39,662 bases of DNA from Parabacteroides sp. (GCA_028689545.1 JAQVCX010000021.1:1-39662), one strand, 5' to 3'. Positions 1-8,736 are shown, counted from the first letter of the stretch. The notes: a model not told the origin generated them from the letters alone. Translations and numbers: made by a program.

Positions 1-1059
1 CATCCCGTAGCCTACGGTATAGCGGAAACGGATGGAATGAAGGAACGTCTCCACCTCTTTATTGATGGCGGCTCCTCCGATAACGATCTCCCCGAAGTTG
101 CCACCGAAGGAGGTTGTCAGCTTGGCGGAAATGGTATCCAGCACTTTCTGGTCTAGATAGGGGACTTTCAAGAGCAATTTGATCAACGGTTTCTCCAGTT
201 CGGGGAATACCTTGTTCTTGATGATTTTCTCGATAATCAGGGGAACGGCCAGGATCAGCGCCGGCTTGATCGTCGTGAAGGCTTCCGCTATGATTTTCGG
301 GCTGGGGGTACGTGTGAGGAAGTGTACATGGCAGCCTTTGTTCACGGAATTCAATACCTCGAATGCCAGCCCGTACATATGGGCCATCGGGAGCATACAT
401 ACGATATTATCACCCGGATGGATGAACGGTAAATTGTCGTAAGCGAATTGCGTATTACTCCATAAGCTCCGGTAGGGGATCATAACCCCTTTCGAGAAAC
501 TGGTGGTTCCGGAGGTGTAATTAAGTACCGCTAATTCCTCCGGCTTTTCCACGTGATACCGAACGTCGTTCGAGGTGAATGAGCGAGGGTATTTCTTGCC
601 GAAATATTCATTGATCCGGTCTCTTACTACCGGGACTTCCTTGTTCTTGCTATGAATGATCGAGAAATTATCCAGCATCATGAACAGTCTCACGTCGGGC
701 ATCATGCGTTCATTCATATTCTCCCAGTTGCTGGAGGCGGCAAGGACCGCCTTTGCCTCGGAATGATTGACGATATGATGTATATTGTCCGGTTTGAATT
801 CGTGTAGGATAGGCACGGCTACGGCTCCATAAGCCAAGATCCCGAAGAAACAGATCGCCCAGTTGGAGGAGTTTCGCCCTACTAAGGCCACCTTATCCCC
901 CTTTTTGATACCAGCGTGCTCTAGGATAATATGAAATTTCTCGATTCGACGAGCTACATCTTTATAATGGAAAGTATGTCCATTATAATCGGAGAACGCG
1001 GGGAGATCCCAATGTTCCTTGATGCTATTCTCTATGAGTCCTAAAAAACGATTCTCCAT
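1..1059 (-). CDS. AMP-forming long-chain acyl-CoA synthetase, 5' part (runs off window)
   Basis: The first 353 residues are present; the C-terminal part lies beyond base 1. Members of this adenylate-forming superfamily activate fatty acids to acyl-AMP and then acyl-CoA. The P-loop-like phosphate motif YTSGTTSFSKG is visible at about residues 179-190. It is followed by a MAHMYGLAFE segment and later GGAAINKEVE and YTVGYGM, which match the A5-type region of long-chain acyl-CoA ligases. I chose ATG at 1057-1059, which gives an N-terminus beginning MENRFLGLIENS. A TATCTTTG box on the minus strand (1113-1120) lies about 55 bases upstream. No signal peptide is seen, so a cytosolic enzyme is likely. 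Chain-length specificity cannot be read from the sequence. It is divergent from mtgA across a 767-bp repeat-rich gap. Confidence 0.9.
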   Translation of the reverse strand, partial: MENRFLGLIENSIKEHWDLPAFSDYNGHTFHYKDVARRIEKFHIILEHAGIKKGDKVALVGRNSSNWAICFFGILAYGAVAVPILHEFKPDNIHHIVNHSEAKAVLAASSNWENMNERMMPDVRLFMMLDNFSIIHSKNKEVPVVRDRINEYFGKKYPRSFTSNDVRYHVEKPEELAVLNYTSGTTSFSKGVMIPYRSLWSNTQFAYDNLPFIHPGDNIVCMLPMAHMYGLAFEVLNSVNKGCHVHFLTRTPSPKIIAEAFTTIKPALILAVPLIIEKIIKNKVFPELEKPLIKLLLKVPYLDQKVLDTISAKLTTSFGGNFGEIVIGGAAINKEVETFLHSIRFRYTVGYGM

Positions 1060-1112
1060 GCTTTTATTTTTATCAAAATAACCATATGACAGGCCGAAAG
1101 GTTGTCGGGAGC

Positions 1113-1120
1113 CAAAGATA
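1113..1120 (-). promoter_or_regulatory. Candidate -7 box of the acyl-CoA synthetase gene
   Basis: Read on the minus strand this is TATCTTTG, an exact match to the Bacteroidetes TAnnTTTG -7 element, about 55 bases before the ATG. No convincing -33 TTTG at the usual 19-21 base spacing was found. Confidence 0.4.
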
Positions 1121-1288
1121 ACATCTTTTTCCAAGTCCATATTACATTTACCGAATCGAATGTTTAAAAAAATGATAGGTAGACGCACGTGGTTCATCGG
1201 CTGAGGGTTACCCAGGGGCTTCCGGACGCTTTGCCCTCAGCGGTCTACCGGTGGTGAGGGATGGAGGAGCTGGGTCCTTTCGCCCCCA

Positions 1289-1354
1289 GACTTAGCTCTT
1301 CGCGCCTCTTGACTTAGCTCTTCGCACCCCTTGATTTAGGTCTTCAGCCTGGAG
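1289..1354. repeat. 22-bp tandem repeat, three units
   Basis: Units start at 1289, 1311 and 1333. The first two differ at only two positions and share GACTTAGCTCTTCGC; the third is diverged (GATTTAGGTCTTC). The third unit also forms the left arm of the hairpin at 1331-1366. The array lies in the gap between the divergent acyl-CoA synthetase and mtgA genes. Confidence 0.6.
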
Positions 1355-1366
1355 GACTTAAATCAA
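1331..1366. other. 15-bp stem-loop in the intergenic region
   Basis: The left arm TTGATTTAGGTCTTC (1331-1345) pairs with GAGGACTTAAATCAA (1352-1366) across a 6-base loop, using two G-T wobbles. No T-tract follows, and no gene ends here, so an ordinary terminator role is unlikely. Confidence 0.45.
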
Positions 1367-1445
1367 TCATGCGGTTCTTCTTTATCAATCGTCAGGCGGC
1401 GAAGGGGGGCCGGGTACGTAAGAGAGGTGAATGGGCTATAGGCGG

Positions 1446-1632
1446 GTTTCAAGTTTCAAGGTTTCATGAGCCCTCTTTTCTTCGCGCGCGCGTATGTGTG
1501 TTGTTATATATATAGGCGTACATAATTATATATATGTGTACATAATTATATATGCGCGTATATATATGTACGCATATGTATGCGCGAGCGCGTGTGAGAA
1601 AAAAGGGTTCGTGAAACCTTGAAACTTGAAAC
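1446..1632. repeat. 187-bp inverted-repeat element with alternating purine-pyrimidine core
   Basis: Perfect 21-bp inverted repeats lie at 1446-1466 and 1612-1632; the left arm reads GTTTCAAGTTTCAAGGTTTC then A. The similarity continues inward imperfectly (CCCTCTTTTCT against the complement of AGAAAAAAGGG). The core, about 1484-1590, is almost entirely runs of TA, CG, CA and TG steps. It includes two copies of GTACATAATTATATAT 20 bp apart (1518 and 1538). No ORF and no TAnnTTTG promoter lie inside, in either orientation. It could be a small non-autonomous element or an extruding hairpin. Confidence 0.65.
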
Positions 1633-1719
1633 TTCCTTCCCCTCTGGAGCGATATGGATATGCGTGGGAGAAGGCGCGTAATAATTGATCATGAGAATTG
1701 ATAATTGGGTAAATTGTGC

Positions 1720-1727
1720 TACATTTG
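1720..1727 (+). promoter_or_regulatory. Candidate -7 box of the mtgA-lipB-dus operon
   Basis: TACATTTG matches the Bacteroidetes TAnnTTTG consensus exactly. An upstream ATTG at 1697-1700 sits 19 bases away, the expected -33 spacing. The predicted transcript start, near 1734, lies about 90 bases before the mtgA ATG. Confidence 0.55.
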
Positions 1728-1756
1728 TGTTGGCGAATCAATAAACAGAGACGAAA

Positions 1757-1846
1757 ATGGAAGAACGGCGATTATATCCGATAGGTATTTCGATACGGAG
1801 AAGCGGACGATCAAGAATTGGGAGATATGCGAGGAGTGTTGATTAA
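1757..1846 (+). CDS. Possible 29-codon basic leader ORF overlapping the mtgA start
   Basis: An ATG at 1757 opens a 29-residue frame that is rich in arginine and ends at a TAA at 1844-1846. That stop is 20 bases inside mtgA, in another frame. It is the first ATG after the candidate promoter. Overlap with the downstream start would allow translational coupling. Nothing else supports it as a real peptide, and it may be chance. Confidence 0.2.
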   Translation: MEERRLYPIGISIRRSGRSRIGRYARSVD

Positions 1847-2627
1847 ACGGATCTGGATCTGGTGCAGGAATTTGTTCATTTTCCTGTTTGTGTCCAGCAT
1901 AGTAGCGGTAGGGGTGTATAAGTATGTGCCAGTGTATTATACGCCGTTGATGTTTATTCGTATGTATGAGCAGTATCAGGATGGGAAGAAAATAAAACTC
2001 GATCATACGTGGGTCCCAATGTCCAAGATCGCCCAGCCTTTGGTTCAAGCGGTCATCGCGTCGGAAGACAACCTGTTCATGGAACATAATGGCTTTGATG
2101 TGGAACAAATCCAAAAGGCACGGGCCGAGGCAGAGAAAGGGAAAAGGGTGAGAGGTGCCAGCACGATTTCTCAGCAGACCGCCAAGAATGTATTTCTTTG
2201 GCCGGGGAAAAGTTATGTGCGGAAAGGTATCGAGGTCTATTTCACCTTCTTGATCGAATCGATATGGGGAAAAGAGCGTATTATGGAAGTCTATCTGAAC
2301 TCTATAGAGATGGGGGAGGGTATCTATGGCGCCGAGGCGGTAGCGGAGGCTCATTTCGGTAAGCATGCGTACCGATTGGCACAACGCGAGGCGGCCTTGA
2401 TAGCGGCTACGCTCCCCAACCCCCGGAAGTTCAATTCCGCTAAACCGTCTCCTTATATGCTGAAACGGCAAGCGAAAATAATTTCCTTGATGGGAAAACT
2501 GATAAAAGTAGAAATGGGATATGGTGCCGGGCAAGTTGACCCGAATACCGGAAAGGTTAAAAAAAGAAAGAAATGGAGAGCTTCCGTTATCACGACTTGG
2601 GACGAATCGCTTATGTCGATGCGTTAG
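1827..2627 (+). CDS. mtgA: Monofunctional biosynthetic peptidoglycan transglycosylase
   Basis: This is a GT51 glycosyltransferase that polymerises lipid II into glycan strands at the outer face of the inner membrane. It has one N-terminal transmembrane segment (about residues 10-32). The GT51 motifs follow: [16 protein letters not shown] with the catalytic Glu, [19 protein letters not shown], and [20 protein letters not shown]. No transpeptidase domain follows, and the 266 residues fit the MtgA family. I preferred ATG 1827 over the in-frame TTG at 1818 because it leaves a normal short cytoplasmic tail before the membrane helix. It is the first gene of a packed group with lipB, whose start lies 55 bases inside mtgA in another frame. 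Confidence 0.92.
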   Translation: MRGVLIKRIWIWCRNLFIFLFVSSIVAVGVYKYVPVYYTPLMFIRMYEQYQDGKKIKLDHTWVPMSKIAQPLVQAVIASEDNLFMEHNGFDVEQIQKARAEAEKGKRVRGASTISQQTAKNVFLWPGKSYVRKGIEVYFTFLIESIWGKERIMEVYLNSIEMGEGIYGAEAVAEAHFGKHAYRLAQREAALIAATLPNPRKFNSAKPSPYMLKRQAKIISLMGKLIKVEMGYGAGQVDPNTGKVKKRKKWRASVITTWDESLMSMR

Positions 2628-3238
2628 AATACCAGACAGCCGCTTTCGAGGGCTTATTGGAGGCGAAAGCCGCGGGAAAGAAAGAGGATAATCAATTGTT
2701 CTTTTGCGAGCATTTACCGGTCTTGACGATCGGTAAAAGTGGCAAGGATTCTAATTTGCTTATCCCCGAGGCTATTTTACGGGAACGAGGGGTCTCGTTT
2801 TACCATATAAACAGAGGGGGTGACATAACGTATCACGGACCGGGACAGATTACCGGTTACCCGGTATTCGATCTGGAATATTGGAACCTGGGATTGAAAC
2901 AATACATCCATAGGCTGGAAGAGGCGATTATCCGTTTCCTGTCGCTTTACGGCTTGAAAGGGGAACGTTTGGAAGGGGCGACGGGTGTATGGCTAGACCC
3001 CGAGGTGCCGGGACGTGCCCGTAAGATCTGTGCGATTGGGGTGAAAAGCAGCCGGTTCGTTACGATGCATGGCTTCGCCTTGAATATAAATACGGATCTG
3101 AGTTACTTCTCCTTGATCAATCCTTGTGGCTTTACGGATAAAGGCGTTACTTCCTTGGCGATGGAGTTGGGGGCACCCCAAGACTTCGAGTGGGCGAAAA
3201 GTCAATTGAGATCGGTTTTCATGGAAATCTTCGCTTGA
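2573..3238 (+). CDS. lipB: Lipoyl(octanoyl) transferase LipB
   Basis: LipB transfers octanoate from octanoyl-ACP to the lipoyl domains of 2-oxoacid dehydrogenases and GcvH, the first step of lipoate synthesis. The family signature [11 protein letters not shown] is present. The catalytic Lys151 ([17 protein letters not shown]) and Cys185 (LINPCG) are spaced 34 residues apart, the same as the E. coli pair. Length is 221 residues, normal for the family. The start overlaps the 3' end of mtgA by 55 bases, and dus begins one base after the stop, so the three are probably cotranscribed. No lipA is visible in the window. Confidence 0.95.
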   Translation: MESFRYHDLGRIAYVDALEYQTAAFEGLLEAKAAGKKEDNQLFFCEHLPVLTIGKSGKDSNLLIPEAILRERGVSFYHINRGGDITYHGPGQITGYPVFDLEYWNLGLKQYIHRLEEAIIRFLSLYGLKGERLEGATGVWLDPEVPGRARKICAIGVKSSRFVTMHGFALNINTDLSYFSLINPCGFTDKGVTSLAMELGAPQDFEWAKSQLRSVFMEIFA

Positions 3239-3239
3239 T

Positions 3240-4172
3240 ATGGCAGTCATTCATTTCGCTCCTTTGCAAGGATATACGGATTCGGTTTATAGGGAGGCGC
3301 ATGCCCGTATATTCGGGGGTGTGGATGCTTATTATACGCCTTTCGTAAGGATAGAGAAGGGTGGTTTCCGGAATAAGGACTTGAGGGATATCGCTCGCGA
3401 TGGCAGTGAGCGGGCGCATGTCGTACCGCAGTTGATCGCTTCCACGCCGGACGAGTTTCGGCTGATCGCGCGTTTATTCCAAGAGCATGGATACCGGGAA
3501 GCGGATATTAATTTAGGATGTCCTTTCCCTATGCAGGTCCGTGCCCATAGAGGTTCGGGGCTTTTGCCGTATCCAGAAGAGGCGGGGTCTTTATTACGTA
3601 CGATCGAGGAGTTTCCGGACATTTCTTTTTCGGTGAAAACGCGTTTGGGATGGGAGCGCGCGGACGAGTCCTTCGCGCTTCTTTCCTTATTAAATAAGTT
3701 GCCTTTGAAGCATATCACGTTGCATCCCCGGTTAGGGATACAGCAATATAAAGGGGCTATCGATTGGGAGGGATTCGCTCGCTTTTACGAGGGATGTGAG
3801 CTCCCCTTATATTATAACGGGGACGTAGCCGGTCTGGAGGCTATCCGGGGGGTAAAGGAGCGTTTCCCGGGGCTTGCCGGGATCATGCTCGGGCGGGGGT
3901 TATTGGCCTCTCCTTGGCTGGCCGCCGAGTGCGTGTCCGGACAGCTTTTGACCGCGGATGAGAGGCGGGATAAACTCGTCCTGTTCCATGCGTCATTGAT
4001 GGATGAATACGCTGCCCGGCTGGAAGGTGGCGAGCATCAGCTACTCGCTAAAATGAAAACGATCTGGGATTATCTGTTACCGGAGGCCGATAAAAGGCTT
4101 CGCAAGAAAGTATTGAAAAGCGCTTCCCTTACTTCTTATCAGTCGGCAGTGAAAGAATTGTTGAGTCTTTGA
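3240..4172 (+). CDS. dus: tRNA-dihydrouridine synthase
   Basis: This is an FMN-dependent TIM-barrel enzyme that reduces uridine to dihydrouridine in tRNA D-loops. Visible features are the N-terminal FAPLQGYTD, the catalytic Cys94 in NLGCPFPMQV, the VKTRLGW lysine segment, the HPRLG substrate/FMN segment, and MLGRGLLASPWL near the phosphate-binding loop. Length is 310 residues, near typical. It starts one base after lipB. Its last 44 bases overlap the 3' end of the convergent tamB gene. Which Dus subfamily it belongs to, and so which tRNA position it modifies, cannot be fixed from these motifs alone. Confidence 0.93.
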   Translation: MAVIHFAPLQGYTDSVYREAHARIFGGVDAYYTPFVRIEKGGFRNKDLRDIARDGSERAHVVPQLIASTPDEFRLIARLFQEHGYREADINLGCPFPMQVRAHRGSGLLPYPEEAGSLLRTIEEFPDISFSVKTRLGWERADESFALLSLLNKLPLKHITLHPRLGIQQYKGAIDWEGFARFYEGCELPLYYNGDVAGLEAIRGVKERFPGLAGIMLGRGLLASPWLAAECVSGQLLTADERRDKLVLFHASLMDEYAARLEGGEHQLLAKMKTIWDYLLPEADKRLRKKVLKSASLTSYQSAVKELLSL

Positions 4173-7100
4173 CCGCGGAAGGGATATTCGTAGAGTCTTT
4201 GCGGATCAAGGGTAAAAGAGATTTCCATCTTCTTTTGAAAATCTCAGAGAAATTCGTGAAGTCTTTCCGGTACATGATACCTACACCTTGTATGGTCAAT
4301 GCTTGTTTGAGGCCGAAATACATATCTCGGGCATGGTTATAGGCCTTTAGGCGGATCTCGCCGGAGGGAGTCAACTTATATTCTAGGTCGAACTCTCCGA
4401 TAAAGACGTTACTTTTCCCTGAGGTAATCGTGTTTCTCATGCCGAAATTGCCATTGATCAATAAGCGGTTGTTTAGCAATTGGCTGGACAATAGCATCTC
4501 GTATTCGGTGTCTTCCTGGTTGAACCCTTTTTGTCCCGCCCGTATGTTTGTTCCTATTTGCACTTTATCCGTGAAGCTACCCAGCAGATTGGATAATTGC
4601 GCCGAGATGGCGGATGAAGCCACGGCGTTTAATTCGTTAGACTGCTTATAACTCGTTTGGGCAAATTCGGGCGTGTAGAATTTATTCAGCACCAGCAAAT
4701 AAATGATTTGCCGGGTCATCATATCGTCTGTGGCTATAAGCGTTTTGACTTGACGCTCTAGCTCCTCGTTAGAGCTCGGAAATTCGAGGTCGAAGGAGAG
4801 GGACGGGCCGCGCAACGCGCCTTCCAGGTTCAGCACGCAATTGACGGGTATGTTTGTCCGGGAACTTTCTTGTAAGAGACTCTCCTCCAAGTCTCCGATA
4901 TTGGCGGTCAGACTGTAGATCGCGTTGACATCCATATGGGCACTAAACGGATCGCCACGGAAATTGATCGTGCTACCGTCTCTGATCTTAAATTCTTTAT
5001 GGATGATTTGCTGTAAGCTGAAATTATAGTTTCCTTGTACGATATTCACGTCGCCATACATACGAAGATCACTTCTTGTTCCATATTGTATCTGTAAGCT
5101 TCCACTGGCGTTTCCTTTGATACGGTCTCCCGCTATCGGGTCCATGATGAGCTCTATATCGGCATCGGGTGTGATATCGAGGAGGAAGTTCATTCGTAGC
5201 TCGGCCCCCTCGGCGGTCTGGTGTACGATATTCAATGGATGCGTGGCCGTGGAATCCGCGTTGGCGGCCAGCTTGCTTTTATCTACGAACGTGATAAAGT
5301 CGTAGTTCGTAGCCGAGTTCTTATTCATGAAGTCCAGGTAGATGGCGGTCTTGGGCTCGCTTTTCATGTTAATGTCAAAGTCTATAAACTTCCCGTTTCC
5401 TTGGATTGTCGCCGTTCCGCTGGCGAATACCGTTCCGTAGATCAGCGGATTCTTTCTCTGATTGGCGTTATACATCAACATCTTATCGCCCTGTACGTTT
5501 ACGAGGAAGCTATAATCCCGGAAATGCGAATGGTTGAATTTGAGGCCGACTTTCCCGGAGTTGCCGAATGCGTCCTTTACCGTGATATTCCGTAAATTGA
5601 CAGACGTAGAGTCTAGGTGGACGGAATCGGAGAAGGTGTAATAAGTATCCAAGAAGTCAACGCCGACTCCTCCATCCATGACATAGGCGTCTCCCTCTAC
5701 ATTCAGTTCATTGAAGGGGCCGTGCAGGTGTACGTTTCCGAATCCCCGGCCTTGCAAGTTCTTTACGACCGTGTCTACAAAGGGTTGCAGAAAAGCCAGA
5801 TTGATATCATTGGCACCGAAATACAAGGAGAGTCCCGCGTTGGGCCCGACCGGGAATACATAACCGTTCACGTCCGTCCAAGTGCTGTCGTTCTTGTAGA
5901 TGCTGCCTAGCATAAGGATACCTTTCTGCGTGTCGTCCCATTCGCTGAAGAGATTGAGGCGGCCCAAGGGGGTCTGGTTGAATGAGAAATTCGTTACTTC
6001 CAGATCCGTATTTAGCATGCGGCTATTGAATAAGTCGTTCACGTAGAACTTGCCGGTCGCCTCCCCCCCGAATTGCAAGGCTGGGATATTCAGAACATCG
6101 AAGACGTAACTCAGCTCTATTTGCTTCAGGTTCACCAATAAGGTATCCGCCGGGTCTTTCGAGATCGTCCCTTCCATGGATAAATATTGGGTCTCGTGAT
6201 CTACCCGGAAATGCTCGATGCCGACCTTGCCCTCACGGATCGTTATATTCGCCGGATTGATGGTCCAGAGCGTGTCTTGAATAATGAGGGGGCTTTTATT
6301 CAACGTGACCTCCGTGCGTAGCTTGGCCGGCCCTTTCTTGCTTTCCTCCTTGACGAAGAGGGTAGAGGCGGAGATATCGGCCTTAAATAACCGCTCTTTA
6401 TTATTCGCCCAGCCAATCATGGTATTCACCAGGTTGTCTTTAGCGTCGGCCTTGAGGTCAAGGTAATTGCGCAGCCCCTTGTTGTTGTAGTTAATCGTTT
6501 TTAATTGGAGGTTTACCTTATCGTTCGGATTGTCGCAAACCAAGTAGCCGGATTCGAACATGGATTTCCCGATATTGAACTTCGGGAGCCACGCCTCGAC
6601 GCGGAACTTATTATAGATATTATTATAATGTCCCGTGATCCGTCCGGGTTGCACCATCGTGAACGGTAGTTTCAGTGTGGTGGAAAGCGCTTCCGTATTC
6701 TCGATCGTCAATAGGAGGGCGAAGTTGTTCTCCTTCACGATTTGTTTTTTGGGGGTCGTGTTGATCAAGGCAGGCACATATCCGTTGAACGTATTCAGGA
6801 GGCTTGGGACTAGCGTATTGAACGAGTAAGCCCCCGTAACCTCCCCGTTCAGGATATCGGAGGTGATGGTTAATTTCCGGTCGAGGCTATGCCCCGAGGC
6901 GACCACCTCTAGTTTGTTAAGGAAGAAACTGCTGGGGGCGGTCTCGAAGGAGAGGCTGTCCAGCGTGATGCTCCCTTCCAGATTATCGATATTATCCCCG
7001 GTGAAATCCGCGTTTAACGCCAAGGAGATATCCGGAGCCTCGTATTTACGCGTCAGGTTCAATCGGTCCGGCCGGAAATGATCGAGGCGGGCGGTGAAGT

Positions 7101-8586
7101 TGAACAACGAGTTTTGCCCTTGGTGCTGGAAGATGCCTTGGGCGTATAGCGCGCCGTTGGGGTCGTTTACCTGGAGGGTCCCATCGAAGCTATTCTTCTT
7201 GAAATTACCGGAAAGATTTATATCCTTGTATTTATAGGCTTTATAATCGAACTCCTTGACTTGCGCATGGATCTTTCCGGAGAAATTTCCGCCCACGGGT
7301 CTGCGGGTATCGATATCGATGTCGAAGCGAGCCTCTCCGAGAGGGGTATTCTCGCCGAATAACTCATGAAGTCGCAAGTTGCTGGAGGCAACGCGCCCCC
7401 GTAGGAAAGCGGCTATATTCTTTTCCTTGTCGCTACCGAATATCAAGTCGGTCTGTATGGAGCCGATGGAAGACGATAGCTTCCCGAAAGCTACCAGGTT
7501 ATCAAAAAAGCCCGATATCTCGCCCGTGAAATTGATGGTGCCCAATTGGACGACCGGGGCGGGTAGACGCTTCGGGCGCTCATTGAAGTTGTCCACCAGG
7601 CTGGAGAGACCGTCTGTCGTGATATACATCTTGTTCACCTTTCCTAACAGATAGGCCTCCTCGGGATGGGTGATGTTCTTCAGTTCCATCTGGCCGATAA
7701 ACAGCATCTTGTCGCTATACTTCAAGGTGAGTCGCTTCAGGTTGAAATTATTGATGCAGCCATTGGCCTCGGCCGATAGCTCTATCGTGTCGGCGAAGTT
7801 CTTGAACGCCGGGACGAAAGGGGATAGATCCTTCAGGCAGATTTGCGAAGGCGTTATATTCAAGTCGATCGGAGCGTCGTTCAAGAGGGCGGGCAGGCTA
7901 TCTATCTGGCTTACGTCGATCCGGGCCAGGCCGATCTTCAAGTCTGTCCGCGGCAAGCGTACCTCGAAGTCTCGCACGAAGGCGCTATCGCGGTTTCCCA
8001 CCACGTTCAGCGATAGCTTATTCAAGGAGAAGCCCGATGCCTCGTCGAAACTCATCTTCTTGATATGGGCGTTCAGGCTGTCTTTGTTAAAAGCCTTGAG
8101 GGAGATCTTGGCGCTGAGGTTCGTGATGTCTACGTGCTTGGCGTTGAACTTTCCCGGGGTCTCTTGCTCGCTATCCACGTTATAGCTGAAATGGCCTCTC
8201 CGGATCATGATGGAGTTGAAGCGGAGATCGATATTCTTCTCTTTCTTTATCGAATCCTTGCTGGCGAAAGCGTCGATCACGAATTGCAGGTTCAGGGGGG
8301 CTTCGGGCGTATGCTTTCGCAGGTTGATGGAGAAGCCGAACAAGCGTACCGTCGTGAAGACGAACTTCCCTTCCAGTAATGGCACGATCTCGAATCCCGC
8401 CGCCACATGGTTCGCCTCGAACAGCACCTTGCCGTCTTGGTCTTCCAGATAAAGCCCTTCGAGTACCAAGCGATTGAACCATTCGATATCCACGTCGCCT
8501 ACCTTTACGGGCACGCCGAGGTAGTTGGATAATTGGGTGGTGGCTACTTCCGAGACTTGTTTTTGAATGTAAGGGATTCTCAGCAA
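4129..8586 (-). CDS. TamB-like translocation/assembly protein (AsmA/TamB superfamily)
   Basis: A 1485-residue protein built of repetitive beta-rich segments, as expected of the long periplasmic groove that bridges inner and outer membranes in TamB/AsmA-like proteins. These are linked to lipid transport and outer-membrane protein assembly. The C-terminal third (about 1050-1450) carries the TamB signature region, for example MYGDVNIVQGNYNF and TINFRGDPFSA. The first canonical start in frame is the TTG at 8584-8586. The frame is open upstream for 29 more codons that encode a typical N-terminal membrane anchor, so the true start is probably farther upstream at a non-ATG codon. Its 3' end overlaps dus by 44 bases. 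It is divergent from tsaD. No tamA/Omp85 gene is adjacent. Confidence 0.88.
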   Translation of the reverse strand: MLRIPYIQKQVSEVATTQLSNYLGVPVKVGDVDIEWFNRLVLEGLYLEDQDGKVLFEANHVAAGFEIVPLLEGKFVFTTVRLFGFSINLRKHTPEAPLNLQFVIDAFASKDSIKKEKNIDLRFNSIMIRRGHFSYNVDSEQETPGKFNAKHVDITNLSAKISLKAFNKDSLNAHIKKMSFDEASGFSLNKLSLNVVGNRDSAFVRDFEVRLPRTDLKIGLARIDVSQIDSLPALLNDAPIDLNITPSQICLKDLSPFVPAFKNFADTIELSAEANGCINNFNLKRLTLKYSDKMLFIGQMELKNITHPEEAYLLGKVNKMYITTDGLSSLVDNFNERPKRLPAPVVQLGTINFTGEISGFFDNLVAFGKLSSSIGSIQTDLIFGSDKEKNIAAFLRGRVASSNLRLHELFGENTPLGEARFDIDIDTRRPVGGNFSGKIHAQVKEFDYKAYKYKDINLSGNFKKNSFDGTLQVNDPNGALYAQGIFQHQGQNSLFNFTARLDHFRPDRLNLTRKYEAPDISLALNADFTGDNIDNLEGSITLDSLSFETAPSSFFLNKLEVVASGHSLDRKLTITSDILNGEVTGAYSFNTLVPSLLNTFNGYVPALINTTPKKQIVKENNFALLLTIENTEALSTTLKLPFTMVQPGRITGHYNNIYNKFRVEAWLPKFNIGKSMFESGYLVCDNPNDKVNLQLKTINYNNKGLRNYLDLKADAKDNLVNTMIGWANNKERLFKADISASTLFVKEESKKGPAKLRTEVTLNKSPLIIQDTLWTINPANITIREGKVGIEHFRVDHETQYLSMEGTISKDPADTLLVNLKQIELSYVFDVLNIPALQFGGEATGKFYVNDLFNSRMLNTDLEVTNFSFNQTPLGRLNLFSEWDDTQKGILMLGSIYKNDSTWTDVNGYVFPVGPNAGLSLYFGANDINLAFLQPFVDTVVKNLQGRGFGNVHLHGPFNELNVEGDAYVMDGGVGVDFLDTYYTFSDSVHLDSTSVNLRNITVKDAFGNSGKVGLKFNHSHFRDYSFLVNVQGDKMLMYNANQRKNPLIYGTVFASGTATIQGNGKFIDFDINMKSEPKTAIYLDFMNKNSATNYDFITFVDKSKLAANADSTATHPLNIVHQTAEGAELRMNFLLDITPDADIELIMDPIAGDRIKGNASGSLQIQYGTRSDLRMYGDVNIVQGNYNFSLQQIIHKEFKIRDGSTINFRGDPFSAHMDVNAIYSLTANIGDLEESLLQESSRTNIPVNCVLNLEGALRGPSLSFDLEFPSSNEELERQVKTLIATDDMMTRQIIYLLVLNKFYTPEFAQTSYKQSNELNAVASSAISAQLSNLLGSFTDKVQIGTNIRAGQKGFNQEDTEYEMLLSSQLLNNRLLINGNFGMRNTITSGKSNVFIGEFDLEYKLTPSGEIRLKAYNHARDMYFGLKQALTIQGVGIMYRKDFTNFSEIFKRRWKSLLPLIRKDSTNIPSAVKDSTILSLPTDKK

Positions 8587-8673
8587 GATACTCGGCAGCG
8601 CGTAGAATATCCAGAATAACGTAAGAAGGGTAATGATTATGTATTTAAGTCCTCTGATATCTTTTCTATTTAT
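8587..8673 (-). other. In-frame upstream extension of tamB encoding a membrane anchor
   Basis: Reading the minus strand in the tamB frame, an in-frame TAA (8674-8676) is followed by 29 sense codons. They encode a polar basic stretch (NRKDIRGLK) and then a hydrophobic helix (YIIITLLTLFWIFYALPSIL). No ATG, GTG or TTG lies in this stretch. Possible starts are ATA at 8671-8673, later ATA/ATC/ATT codons, or a CTG. Confidence 0.6.
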
Positions 8674-8679
8674 TTAGCG

Positions 8680-8687
8680 CAAATCTA
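8680..8687 (-). promoter_or_regulatory. Candidate -7 box of tamB
   Basis: On the minus strand this reads TAGATTTG, an exact TAnnTTTG match. If used, transcription would begin around 8673, right at the ATA that opens the membrane-anchor extension. That would make the message leaderless or nearly so. Confidence 0.35.
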
Positions 8688-8736
8688 CAACAATATCGCG
8701 ATAGATTTCGTTAATTCGCGTAAAAAAGACGAAGAT

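Noticed and set aside
1446-1632. Phase-variable invertible promoter
   Set aside because: Arm and spacer sizes would fit, but no TAnnTTTG box is present in the spacer on either strand.
1719-2534. 271-residue minus-strand frame over mtgA
   Set aside because: It lies opposite a clearly conserved GT51 gene and has no recognisable motif; a shadow of codon structure.
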